64,000 bases of DNA from Cocos nucifera (Eukaryota > Streptophyta > Magnoliopsida > Arecales > Arecaceae), in contig QRFJ01000381.1 of assembly GCA_006176705.1 (NCBI GenBank), positions 1,606,906 to 1,670,905 of the forward strand, given 5' to 3'. Below are positions 1 through 13,300 of the stretch, in pieces. Numbering within the stretch: position 1 is the stretch's first letter; each line of letters starts with the position of its first letter. A program made the translations under genes and the position numbers. Below the pieces are notes generated by a model. It ran no database searches. It saw only the letters and a program-made list of their open reading frames with translations, and had not been told where the DNA came from.

Positions 1-360
1 TTGTGATGGTGCCATAACTTTGCATGCTTCCACCATCAAATGTGGTTAAGTATAGCATCACTTTTTGAAACTTCTCCAATACCATTGTTACAGTTTCTCA
101 GATGTAAGCATACCCTCCACTTCAAGAAAGATTTTGAACTATTCCATACACAATACCCTTATTAAAGAATCTTCAATAATAATGTCAATGTGTTTCATAA
201 AGCTCCTTTCACCACTCCAACTACACAATCCAGATCATTTCGGTAAAAATATCTTTACAGTATTGAAACAGAAGTCATACGAGAGAACTGGCATAAAGCA
301 ACCACCATACTAGTGCAATAAGAGAAAGCAGAAAGGTGAAAACAAGACAAGTATGCATAC

Positions 361-466
361 CAGGAAAAAGAAATGAATGGTCATAACATCCGAAAATAAT
401 ATAACAAGAAAATAGCACCCTAGTCGGGGAACTCGAATAAGCTTGGTTATTGCACCAAAGACGCAT
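361..466 (-). CDS. PIGN: PIGN exon 17 (last one in window)
   Basis: Encodes CVFGAITKLIRVPRLG and FSDVMTIHFFFL. The expected next residues (a NTGSWMEIGNSI-type segment) are not present between here and position 1, so the terminal exon lies outside. Confidence 0.92.
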
Positions 467-3400
467 CTGCATTTAGTTTAAATGATGTTAGGAAAAAGGA
501 AAAGAGCTAAAAATTCATAACATAAAGTAGTTATTCAAAGAATACTAACAAGAAAAGCATAAAAAGACAGTTATGAACAAATAGGTTTCAGACATGACGT
601 TGGCCATTGCTTGATAGGAAAAGAAATAATTTGCCAGCGCTGAGATTATGACGAATATAGCTATCAGAAGAGAGATAACACAACCACAGCACTCATAAGT
701 AATGTTAAGGCTCCCTCATGATAATAACTTGGAAACTTAAAGCAAACATGCAAGGAAAAAAGGAAATGGAAACTTTAAGTACATCAGGTAACTTCCACAA
801 TTAAAACATTAGTTGAATGTGATAAAAACAGTGACCAGACCGACTACATATCTGGCCTCTGTTCATTTATAATGTACCAAGAAGCTGATACTGTATTGGA
901 TTGTGCATTGATTTTCCCATAGCTTATACCAAATAAAACAAAAGAGAGGAGCAAGATCTCAGATAAAATAGGTTCCACCCAATATTCTGAATGTATAATT
1001 GTATGCCAGAATCATAAGAGGTGGATAGCTTCCAAAAAAAGCAAAAGATAATAATGTCTAGATTCTTGCCAAGCAATAGTGCCTTTCTGTGAAATAAAGC
1101 TAATAGACCATGCAGAGCAGAGCACTATCAGTAGCCTTTTTTGCTCAAGTAATGAAACTTTGTATAAAGATTGCTTCAAAAGAAACATGACAAACAAAAC
1201 ATGGTTTTATTTCTGAATATCTGGATAAGTTAAATTCATTATAAACATTAAATAGAGCATCAAAAAAATCAGGTGAAGTTACCCTATCATCAAGGTTTTA
1301 ATTCTCAGGATGGGGGGTGTCCTAGCCATCTTATCCCGTTCTTGTGAGAATAGGACCGGAACAAGGTCAGAACTTCGAAATCCATCCATGCAAGGAAAGA
1401 AGAAGAAAGAGGAAAGAAAGAAAGAAAGGAAGGAAAGATGAAGAAAAGGAAAAAGGAAAGAAGGAGAAGAAAAAGAAAAGAAAGAAAGGAAAGAAAGAAG
1501 AAAGGAAAAAAGAGAGAAGAAAAAGAAAGAAAAAAAGGAAGGAAAGAAATAAGAAAAATGAAAGAAAGAAAAAAAAGGAAAGAGAAAGGGGAGAGAGATA
1601 GAAAGGGGAGAGAGATGGAGGATACCTATCTAGATGCATGACCAAGATTGCTATTGGGATGGGTGGAGAAACGGGGATACCCCCTTCTCACGGGATTTAA
1701 AACCTGATGTATCACCAAGTTAATTGTGAAATAGAGGGGGTACATGTTATCTTTGAACAAATGTTGCGCTTTAAATAGCGAAGTCTCTTCAATATATAAT
1801 ATTAGAGTACTTCCAACACTTGATATTACATTGGAGTCAAGGTTTTAAAACTAGATTTTGGCAGGATCAAAAGAGTATTTCCAACACTTTGGCTTCAGCA
1901 ATTCCAAATGGAGAAAACCAGAAACTATCAATGAAATTACAGAAAATAAAAAAACAATAAACAAAAAATAATGAAGAAAAGTAAAAAAAAAAAAAAAGTC
2001 ATATTTTGTAGGGCCTTTGTGCATGTCATTGTGATGATTTTGCACTGAAACCATCCAAACAAATATTTTTATAAAATGAAATACTTAAAATTATATATTA
2101 GAGTCCACAAGAGGATCACCATCCTCTCCAACTTAATGATGCAGCCAAAGCCTCTTGAGCTCACAAGGTATAAAATGAAAAGGCATCGCAATGCATGAGG
2201 CTTTTGACACTATGATATCCGGGAATAGTCACATGTATGCAGCCTTACCTTCACAATTGAAGAGGCTGTTTTCATGTTTCCAACTCATAACACCCAATTC
2301 ACAATGGAGCAACCATTGTGCCAAGGCCAGGGCCTTTAAAAGGGCATCCTAGTTCACAAGGCACTGGTCATTACAAAATTTAGGAAGGGACAGATGTACA
2401 CAGCCTTAACTCTCCTGCAAAAAAGCAAGTCGTATGTTTCAAATACATGACACCCAAGTCAGAGTAGAACAGCATTACGCACCCTCTAAAAGGGCAACCT
2501 AGTGCATAAGGCTCCCACAATTGCACGGATTGGAGAGGATCAGATTTATGCATTCTTATCTTACATGCGAAGAGGCTATTTCTATATTTTGATCTCACAA
2601 TACCCAAGTCATAATGGAGTAAAGGATGTCCTAGTGCACGAAGCTCTCACCACTTGCAGGATTTGGGAGGGTCAAATGTATGTAGCCTTAGTCCTATGTC
2701 AAAAATGGCTCTTTCCATATTTCAAACCTGTGAAACCAGGTCACAATGAAGCAACCTTACCATTGCACTAAGGTGACAAAACCACAAAAAAAAAAATTTT
2801 TATTAACAGAAAATGATGCCTTGTACAACCCTTCAAACCCCTTCTATAGACTACCATCCCCCTTCTTTGCCAACTATAAAACTTCCTCTTACTCTTGCTA
2901 TGTAAATATATAAATTAGCTATACTTCCTACATGGTACTATTGGGACCCACTTCCATCAAGACTACCAAACCAACTCAAACAATATGAAATGCTCTGATT
3001 GCTATTCGAACTCACATGAACTCAAACTCAGAAACTAATTCAAATGGTAAATTCATGATTCCTAATTGGGATACAATTCTAGTAACATGCTTCCAGGCTT
3101 GACTAGGCTTCAACTGATCCTGTTCTCTTTGACTCATCGACAAGCTGTTCTACATCAGCTGCACTCCTATTCACCATCAAGCTGACGTTTCATCAGCCAG
3201 GGCCCATCCTAGAAAAATTGAACTTCATAAATTTCAGGTCAAATTAGGCTTTTGAACTGAAAATGATGGACGAAGCTTGGTTTTTTCAGGCCCACCAGGA
3301 CTACTGAGAGCCCCAATATAAATTTTTCATTGAACTTTACCATAGACTATAATTGAAATAAGGTGAAATAAGGTAAAGATCAATGAAAAATTTATATTGG

Positions 3401-4320
3401 GCAATATCTATACATTATTTGTCTATCAATCACAGACTCCAGAAATCTGATCTACATTATAATGGAAATTCAAGGAAACCAGGAAGGTCAACCATAACAA
3501 TAATTGAAATAAAGAAAAGATTAGAGGAAACAATCTAATGAGTGATCTCCTCATAATCTCTGCATGCATGTGCGTTACAAATGTACCCATTCATGTATGC
3601 GCTCACAAATGCAAATATAGAAAAACACTTATGCATCTATAGATCAAAAGCAATGGTTTGGAATCTTGATTTTTTGAGGAAAAGTGGAATTTTCACATTC
3701 TATGTTCTAAGATGTACCTTAGCTCATGGACCATATTGCAACAATCCATTGTCCAACTGATGCGCAGGTAAGATGCCTCCTGAACAATTGCTTTTTGTTT
3801 TCTAGGCAATTTAGACATAGTAAATCATGCTTGATGAACATGAAATAGACTTCCATTTTGAAAGGGTTACATTTGGCCCCAAACCCTATCACTGGGAAAT
3901 AAATGGCAACCTTTCCAAGATGAAAATCTACATGGTCTGTGGTGTTAAATTGCCTAGAAATCAGAAGTCCAGTGCTTAGCAAGCCTCTTATACATCTAGC
4001 AGACACAATGGAGAATTGCAATATAGTTAGTAAGCGAGAGAAAATCACAGGAAACTATTTGAACATCTGAGGAATTCATATTGACCTACACATCTTAAAA
4101 CATAAAACCAATATTCAATTGATTTGGATGCTTGCAAATTATAAATCAAATCAAAACATGGTATCACACCATTACAATTGTTCATTTCGTATTCATGTGG
4201 TGCATAGTCTAGAACACATGATATTTGGTTTAGGCAATTTAAATTCTTCTATAGACATCATAGAATTCGATAGATTTTCAATTTCAAAGGGCTGCTATTG
4301 AGTTAGCAGTAATGGGGGCC

Positions 4321-4384
<64 letters not shown>

Positions 4385-7300
4385 CCTCCTCCCTCTCTCC
4401 CTATGTGTGTGTGTGTGTTTGAGTATATATGTGTATCTATCTATCTATATCTCTTTCTCTGCCTATATGTGTGTATTTATACATACAAATAGGGCCTGTA
4501 TCTTTACATGGTTCTAGCACTGCAACCATTGTTCTATGAATGACACCACCAAGAGGATTGATGACAGATAGATGTAATATTTGTATTCGGATTCTCTCAG
4601 ATCTTCAAGAACAAAAGCGAAAGTAATTAACAGTCATAGACAGATAAAAAAATACTGCATAGGAACTTAGTTAATACTTGGCCAGTCGTTCATATTCTCA
4701 ACAAGCAAGCTAATAAAAAGTTGCAATGGTATTTCTTCGGAACAAGACATGTAAACTTGAACTTACATGACTAGCATGAATGGAATGAATAACTTGAATA
4801 TAAGCAGGGCTGCCATTAGAAACGGCTGCAATCAAGAGGCAAATAGATACTCATCAACGTAATTATTGAACAGTTTTTCAAGAAGATACAGAAAGCTCGA
4901 CACTTACGCTGAAGATTGTAATGAAACGGTAAACCGATGAAATTTCAAAGCTTGCAATACTGGCAAAATTACCAGTTCCGAAAAATGCAACATTAAATAA
5001 GACCATCTGCACAGAACAACCAGAATAGGATTCAAAAATATATTAGGTGCAGTGCTGCTGCACCACAGACAGTATAATGAAATTTTCATAGCATTTGGTC
5101 ATTACATGAAAGAATTTAGAAGAAATTGACAAGGAAAATAATAATAAAACAAAAGAAATTATCCCTCTTTTATCCACCAGTTTCCTAAATAGTACAGATG
5201 CCATTTTCTTTTCTAGTAAGTAGATTTGATAGTCCATTGGTTCTGCTTTTCTTACCAAACTGCTGATCTATCTAGGCATTAGAAATGTGGTGAATATGGA
5301 CAATGTACTGATTGTGAAATCAGCGAAATCAGTGATATAAGGAAATTCACAAATTGGGATCAGAGTAAGCAAATTTTCCTATGAAACTACTGATCTGTTT
5401 AAGAATGATTTTTAAAAAATGATGATTTTGGAATTAGACAAAAAAGGAAAAAAAATTAAAAACATCCGATCATTAAATTCCAAAAGGAAATATTTGATTA
5501 AGGAAATTCAGAAACCATTGACAGTTGGAACTTGGAAGGGTTTCAAATTAGGCGTCATAACATGCCTTTCTGGAAAAATGGGGATCAAATAAGGAAATTT
5601 AGGAAACAGAACCTAATTTAGGAAATCACTTGTCCATTTAGGAATTCAATAAGAACAAATATGGAATATGGAGTGGTTAAGTTAATTCTATTAGAAAACT
5701 ATTTGAAATAACAATTTTTTAAAAATTGGGATCAAATACTTATTTTCAATTTCTTCCCACCTACATCATTGCACATGCTTGGTTTCTAGTATTCATTTTA
5801 ATCAAGGGTTTAAATCTTGGGAGCAGGCCTTGTCCCAAGTTTTATTTTTGAGATGGTACATCGATGGTCTGGACCATACAACTAGGACATACCGACTAGC
5901 CAATAACAAGATTAAAAATAAAAAATAAAAAATTTCTGGCTCCATCCTAGTGCATCCCAAGTGTCAGGATGGATAGAGATGGTCAGGTTCTCCCAGCTCA
6001 AGAGAACCAGTGTCCTGCAGGTGTCCTAGGTCCTAGTTTCTTATTAGAATAATACAATACCATCAGTACCATCAAGACTTGATCCTTGATTTTAATCAAA
6101 GAGTAAAGAGAAAGGAAGGGCTTGTAAAAAAAATATAACGGGTGATAAGGTGAAACAACACCCCAAACAGTAAACAAAGGCGTGCAAAGCAAAAGAACCA
6201 GAAAAACACAAAGTAAATAAAACAATCTTATTGCATTTCTGGCTATTGTCTTATATTACGGTTTGATATAACATATGCCCATCATATTTAATCATTATCT
6301 CTATCCACTTTATTTTGGTACCATTCTTTTGCATAAGATAAGTAGATAGTGATGCTTTTCTTTCTTTTTTCTTTATTTTCCTGAAGGATTCATTCACTTT
6401 ATATTCCTTCCTGACTGAAATGTTTCCTTGATCCACAAGCCTCCACACTTTAATTAGATTTTATCTGGTTCAATGCTCTTAGAAGTTCCAATTTCAGATA
6501 TATCTAACTGCAATGGCTGTTGTCTTTACTCTCTTCCCTCTTTGGCCAGTTCACATGGTTCTTCATTGAAATATCTTCACCCCTTACCAATGTCTGATCA
6601 AGCTTCCTATCTTTAGGAAAGAATTTGACAAAAGCCCAAGCATGCAGTCAAATCATTTTCACGTCTCAATTTTGTTATGATTCTTATCTAATAGTGTCTC
6701 TTCTGCTGTCAGAGAATTCTTGAACAGCCACAAATTAGATATCTCCTCCTTTTACTTGAATAACAAATTCATTTGTTGAAACAATTTTTCCCTCTTCTTA
6801 AACTAACAGATGAAAACAAAAACTTTGAAAGCAAAAAATGACCAGCAATAGAAATGAACAGCTGCTTATATGTAGAAATTACTTACCCTCTCCTTCCTAT
6901 ATGTAGAAATTACTTACCCTCTCCTTCCACCCTTTGATAAAGGGGAAGAAGCTTCACTTCTCATCCTAATGCAATCTCAAGGTTTTAAAATGCAACTGCG
7001 AAATGGAGCAGCTAGGTTACTGCATATTGCATGTACAATAGGCAGGCGCATATGCGAATGTTTATGTGGTTAGTATTCTGGAAATATTAAAATAATTTAT
7101 GAAAATACATAAAAAAATTGAAAAACATTCAAAACAATAAGAAAAATAAAGTATATTCTTTTAGATTTGTCTGAGAGCCTAGTTTAGCGTCATATGACAA
7201 GTTAACCAAAAAATGATAACACCACTAAGCACCGTGATTAACTTTCAAGTAAACTTATGCAACCAACGAATGTAACAATTATGCTTAGGCTGCATACTCA

Positions 7301-10300
7301 TATGCAGCTACTTAGACTTACATAGACGTGACCACCCATCATGCCACCTAACAGCATACAGGGAGTATATTGGCAAATGTGGTACGGTCAGTAGACAGTA
7401 TACTACATCTGCATATCTGAGTGTTGGAAGTGGTGTCCCAACAAAGCCATTATTTGGTGCATGAGAGAAATATGAGACATCAATAAGATTGTTTCTGCTT
7501 TATATGTGCTATATGGGGATTACTTGGTTGGTTTGAGATATTTGACAAGGTACTAGATACCTAAGATCAATATGGACATTACAGGATTCTTAGTCTGTTG
7601 CCTTCTACAATCAAGGGAGAACCTCACTCCATGTTCCCTAAATTGTCATAGCTTACGTGTGATTCAGAAACATAATTCATTCGCTTGGATATGTCAAGGC
7701 ACACCTCAAAACATGTCTGATTGAAACCATCAAGAATCCAAGATAGATCACCTTCTCAGTATGTGATAGTGTTTGCATGTCTCCAAACCTAAGGGATTCA
7801 TGTGGATTAATGCATTTTATTGGCATTTTACAGCCAGACCACATGTACCTGATTTAAGTCATCTTTAGTCCTTAATTGGGTATACATGATCCACATTGAG
7901 GACATGCAAGATAGACAAGGAATCAACCATCCAATACAGGAGAATAACTCATTTGGGTGATGACGATTGATCAAACATTTAAATTTTGCTGTCATTTTAT
8001 CAAAAGGGTTTTCATGGATTTATTTTTTTTACAAAAATGAAATAGTAAAAATAATTATATGTATATTTGTTTTCAAAATGTTTTTTTGCCAAAAAAAGTT
8101 TCTTCAGCGTTTGTTCAGACCTTAAAGCTCATGGATATGTGTTTCGATTATGGGTTCCACAAATCTTGAGAACTGAAATGAGGTATTAGTGATAGTAATG
8201 AGGTGGTAGTGCAAATGCTTTCACTATCACGTGGAGGGACTTATATCTCATAATACTCCAAATTGTTGGAGGTCAGGAATAGTCCCAAATCTGATAGGTA
8301 AGGAACTCTAGTTGGTCTCAAATACACACGGGCCCATCCACTTACTAACTTAAGATTTTGGATTGGACTGTAACACAGATCTTAAAGAACACCTTGCAAG
8401 TTTTCCGAAGTCACGTTCAACAATAGAGTCAGACATTAGGTCATGTGATGTGATAGGTGTGGTTTGATAAAAAGGTTAATAATTGGATACCCAAAAGTCC
8501 TTTAACCAGAATCCCAATTCCAACCAATGGTTGATATTTCATGCTACCAGCCCTATACCAACCATGAACTGGTACGCTAGTCATTGATAACCAGACTGTA
8601 CATCTTATTGCTCATATCAAGGCACATCGAGCCTGCACAGCATCGTACACTTTTTGTTGTTCATTATATGAAGGCATTAAGAGGCACAATATCCCCATGC
8701 CATGTATCTACTGTACCAACCGGACATTGATGTAGTGTCAATCATCAATCCTCAAGGTTTAAACCCTCATTTCCAACCTTGCTCCATAGCACCACATGCT
8801 CAAAATATAATTCAAAACAGTCTATGATAGCAAAAAGGAGCCTACGATGGAAATATAGGCCCATATTCATCATTGAAGACCATCAAGATGTTGCCAAAAC
8901 ACATGTGATAGCCTAACGACCTAGATCGTGTGTAAAGGATCTCTCCCAGGTCACTAGGCCCTAGAAGTGCATGACAGGGCATGTTTGGGCCTTACATTAT
9001 CAGGTTTTAGTTATCTTAGAAGGTTCACTTCCAGGATCCAATCCTGTCCTGGTTAGGAAATATTAGGACCGGCCTCACTAGGGTAGCCCCTATCTCCTTT
9101 ATGCATGAACAGAGAGACAGGGGGGCTCCTAGTGTGTGGCCCTATCTTTAGGAGGAGAGATGCTAGAAACTACGCGCCCCTCCCCTAGATCAGAGTAGGC
9201 AGCCATTTGGTTGTCCCTTATCTATCCTTTATATAAACTATAAACAAAGAAGGATGGCCTTATGGAGTCGAAAAGATTCCCTCCCCCCTGCTCATTCTCC
9301 TTCCCTATTTTCTCTCTCAACAATTTACACAAGCATGAGTTTAAAGAAACACTAAGAGGCCTTTTTAATGGACAAAGCAAAAAAAACAAGTAGCCATTTA
9401 GTTAGAGGTATAAGGGATGAAGATTGTGCCTTGATTCACTTGAAGTATGCAATTGTGAGAATAAGTTTGGATTCCTTTGATTCAGTAGATACAATTAGGT
9501 ATTTCTCTAAACCTTGAATGTTTATATCATGAGAGCTTTTTGCATCCATATTCTAGCACCTAAGCAAGTGAATTTACTTTTTCACTGCATAACCACCATG
9601 ATGCTTGAAATTATATTAAGATGACCCTAAATGATTAGAGAACAAAGATCTATGAACAAGGTTCGTCGTGCCAAAACCAGACCCCATGCTGGCTAACCAA
9701 TGGTACGGTTAGGTACACCTCCATACCATTATGTACTAGGCCCAAACAAACACAGCAAAGTAAACAAGGGAGAGGGAGAATTTGGTGGGGGGGGAGGGGG
9801 GAGAGAGAGAGAGAGGAACTAAAGGAGGGGGAGTGGGCGAGGAGGCCAGCAGTGGCCCTCGGAGGGTGGGATCTTCCTCCCCACCCTCCATCGGGTCGAA
9901 AGAGGGGTGACCTCCGTTGTTTTAATCGCAATCATTTTTTTTTTTTAAATCACGATCCACAGTGAAGTCGGCAACCCTGTTTCAACCCGACTTCATTATG
10001 GATTGTGATAAAAATAAATGATCATGATGGAAACAAGGGCGGTCACCCCTATTTCAACCCGATGGAGGGTGGGGAGAAAGATCTCACCCTTCGGGGGCCT
10101 CCATGGCCCTCCGAAAGCCACCACCGGCCTCTTGCCCGCTCCCTCTCCTTTCATTCCTCTCTCTCCCTTCCACTCTCTCTAGTTTCCTCTCTACGGAGGA
10201 GGGCAGAGCTTCGAATGCCTCAGCGAGCCTTTGACAGCCTTTCCGGCCTTTCCTCTCCTTCCCTCCCTCCCACTCTCTCCCCTTTCCTTTCTTTTCTTCT

Positions 10301-13300
10301 CCCTCCTTACCGATGTACTATTTTTTTTTGCCAGAACTATGCCGGTTGGCCACCGGTATGGTTCAACATATCCTGAACCGGCCAATTCAAGATGGTTTGG
10401 TGAATGCTATCCATAAATCTAGCTTCAAATAGTCTGGATAAGGTATTATAATTCCCATGATCACACTTCCAATGGGTACATACGTAGCTTCACAAACAGT
10501 ATCTTAAAGTAGTTCCAGTCCCACTAGAGGGCAAACCATGGCCATGATAAATTTTCCTTTTCAAATTATTTGCTACAGGGCTGTAAGAAATGTCCATCAA
10601 TCACGGCACTTTGATAATGGAAGAAGGTTTTCTTGGATAGCTTCAGCTCAAGAACTCCTCAGACATTCAAACGATATCCCACTTTTTTTTTATTTAGAGG
10701 AAGGGAAACTTTGTAAGGTCGTGACATCAAAAGAATCCAAAATAATCAAAAAAGGACGAAGGAATGGGGATAGAGAGAGCAGGAAAATGAAGGTTGGACA
10801 CACAAAGTGCTAGACATATGTGGCTGGTATTATCTGACCAATTATATGTATGAAACTGGTGCCTTATTTTCACATATCACACTAATTACATCAAGTCAGC
10901 TCAAAAAAAAAAAAAAGTTAGAACCATAACCAGCCAAGTGTTCCATGATATAATATAAAAAGAATTTTACTAGTATCTCAATAACAACACAAGATCATCT
11001 AAATAGTCTCTACTGCTCCCTATCCTAAAGTAAAAAAAAATTAAAAAATTCTTGAGCTTAGATAGAAGTCATGCCCATCAGTTTTAATAATACTATCCCC
11101 AGTACATGTTGCGCAAACTCATAAATGTCCCAATATTAAACCCCAAGCATAGCAATAGATATCATCATGCTTGCCTTGAATAACATTTTCTTAACAGACC
11201 TGGCTCAAAGATTTATAAGCACATGGTAGATTGAATAGATGGAGTACATAAATTTTGCAATTTACTCCCTTCTCTGACATATCATGAAGGTCAATGACTT
11301 TCAGACAAATGTCTTCTTGGTTGTTTAAAAATAATTCCTTGCGATTTGAAGAAGTTTAATTACGTAACCTAAGAAGCCATAGCAGTTTGCATAGCATGAA
11401 GCTCATGTGTCTACACTCAACCCACACACAAGAATGAGCAACCGCCACCATTCTATCACTCTTCTATATACCCAAATTGAACTATGCGTTTAAAAAAAAA
11501 ACAAATTTGCAATAATGTGGCCCCAAATTGAAGTATTTCTCCACCATATAGGATGGAATGCTATTGGGTAGCTTTTAAATACTACTAAATTTGATTCATA
11601 TTTTCCAGAAATTGAGAGTGGATCATGCATAAGCAAACTAAATTCACATCCATGAGTGACATCAGGTCTAGTTATCATCATGTAAATTAAACTCTCCAGC
11701 TAATCTGTATACTTTTAGATTACCCAATGCAAGAACATCATCACATACAATTCTAAGCCAGATCCAATGGGTGTCTCAACATGTTTCTATCCTAGATTAT
11801 CAATATCGCTAGTAGCTCAAACACCTAACAGCTGGAAAAGCCTTTAGGGAGCTAGTTTTTGCTAATAAACTTAACCCCAAATATTTCATTCATGAAACAT
11901 GTTATATAACATTCAAGGCGGCAGTATTCACCAAAGGATCCCCCATATGTAGGTAATAGTCTACTTAGACAGTGAGTGTTATGATATCATGTAAACCCCT
12001 TTTAGGGAATAACTAACCTACATCAAATCGAATTCCTACAAAAGACAGCTGAAATTTCAAACTGAGTTATACAGACTTCTTCAGTCAACCTACTTGCCCT
12101 TGACCTTAAGTTATACATAAGCCTAGGAAAGGGTCATTTACACCTAATATATAATTATATAGACATTTCTACTTCACGTCATATTAAAACAAAGATCATC
12201 CTAAGCTGGCCGCGATCTCATACGATCAATTAGGCCACAACGGAAAAGGTATCAAAATAGTCCCCAAGGCTAAAAAGGACTTTCCCAAAACAAATTAAAA
12301 ATCAAGTTAGATAAAATGTCAAGATGCAGGATGTATATGCAGATGAAGTAACTTAAAGAGAAACAAAGTGACTAGGCTGAGTTAGTGCAAGTTCATTTGG
12401 TTTTCTAATTAAGTATGCAAAGCTTTATTTAACAGAAATAGTTGGGATGCAAGGAAGATACCTATATTTGGATCAGTTTATTTGTAGAGGGTTGGGTTCA
12501 CACTTTTCCTCTTTAAGTTAAAACACTAACTAACATTGCTACTCTGTTTTAAAATAAATAAATTTTGCAACTTCTAGAGATAACTTCCCTATAATGATTA
12601 AAACTTCCATAAGTCTAGGAAGGGAAACACAAAACAACCAACCAACTCAATTTCAAAAGGTATACCAAAATATCTGCTACAGAAAGCATTAACTGAAAGC
12701 AGCTTACAAAAATCAACGGTATTCGTAAGTCAGACAGCTGCAAGCATCTTTCACCATGGCTACCAGTGATGCTATTCTCCAAGTTCCCCATGTGCAGAGA
12801 AGATCCTTTGTCTTTAGTCATGTACAAGTCTGCACATTCTACCAATGTCCATCCCATAAGTACAAGAGCAAGTGCGCTATAAAAGATAGCTTCATATCTG
12901 CAAGAAATTCAAAGTGTGGAAAGGAACAAATATTAGCTCTGAAATTCTCAAAAAATAGAAACTGCTACACATATCACCACAACGTTCAAAAATAAAAAAG
13001 GTACCCAATGGACAGTAGAAGAAAAGGTGGAGCAAAACCCAGAAAGATGGATGTGAGACGAGACAGAAGACTAGTTGGTGAGAATAATGGTAGAACTATT
13101 GATATACCTGCAGAGAAAAAGAAATATCATCGGTAAGGATATATTTTTGCAGGTGCTGCAACAATCAGAGGTTAAGTCAGGAGAAAAATATTAAAATAAT
13201 CTAGCAGCAATATTCATTGCAGATTTGCAGTACAACTTGACCTTGAGAGCCTTCAAATGGAGATCCCTAAATGTAAACTTAAAGATATGTAAAGATTACT

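Larger units (their letters stand above)
467..4766 (-). other. PIGN intron 16 (4.3 kb)
   Basis: No coding exon recognised. It holds a candidate terminal-inverted-repeat element with a purine-rich core (about 1285-1710), AT-rich DNA, and CT and GT microsatellites near 4326-4418. Confidence 0.8.
5007..12707 (-). other. PIGN intron 14 (7.7 kb)
   Basis: AT-rich intron without recognised coding sequence. It contains a 31-bp tandem duplication (6867-6928) and a foldback element (about 9650-10420). Diffuse TE-like debris beginning with CAAGGTTTTAAA-type starts lies near 5800-6000, 6970 and 8750. Confidence 0.75.

Noticed and set aside
1..360. Terminal PIGN exon
   Set aside because: No frame here matches the expected C-terminal segment, and the intron donor at 360 has no acceptor partner with homology before position 1.
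1344..1645. Lys/Glu/Arg-rich open frames on both strands
   Set aside because: They come from a nearly pure A/G tract; low-complexity composition removes stops in every frame.
9650..10420. Protein genes in the foldback region
   Set aside because: Frames are Pro/Ser/Leu-rich translations of CT/GA blocks.
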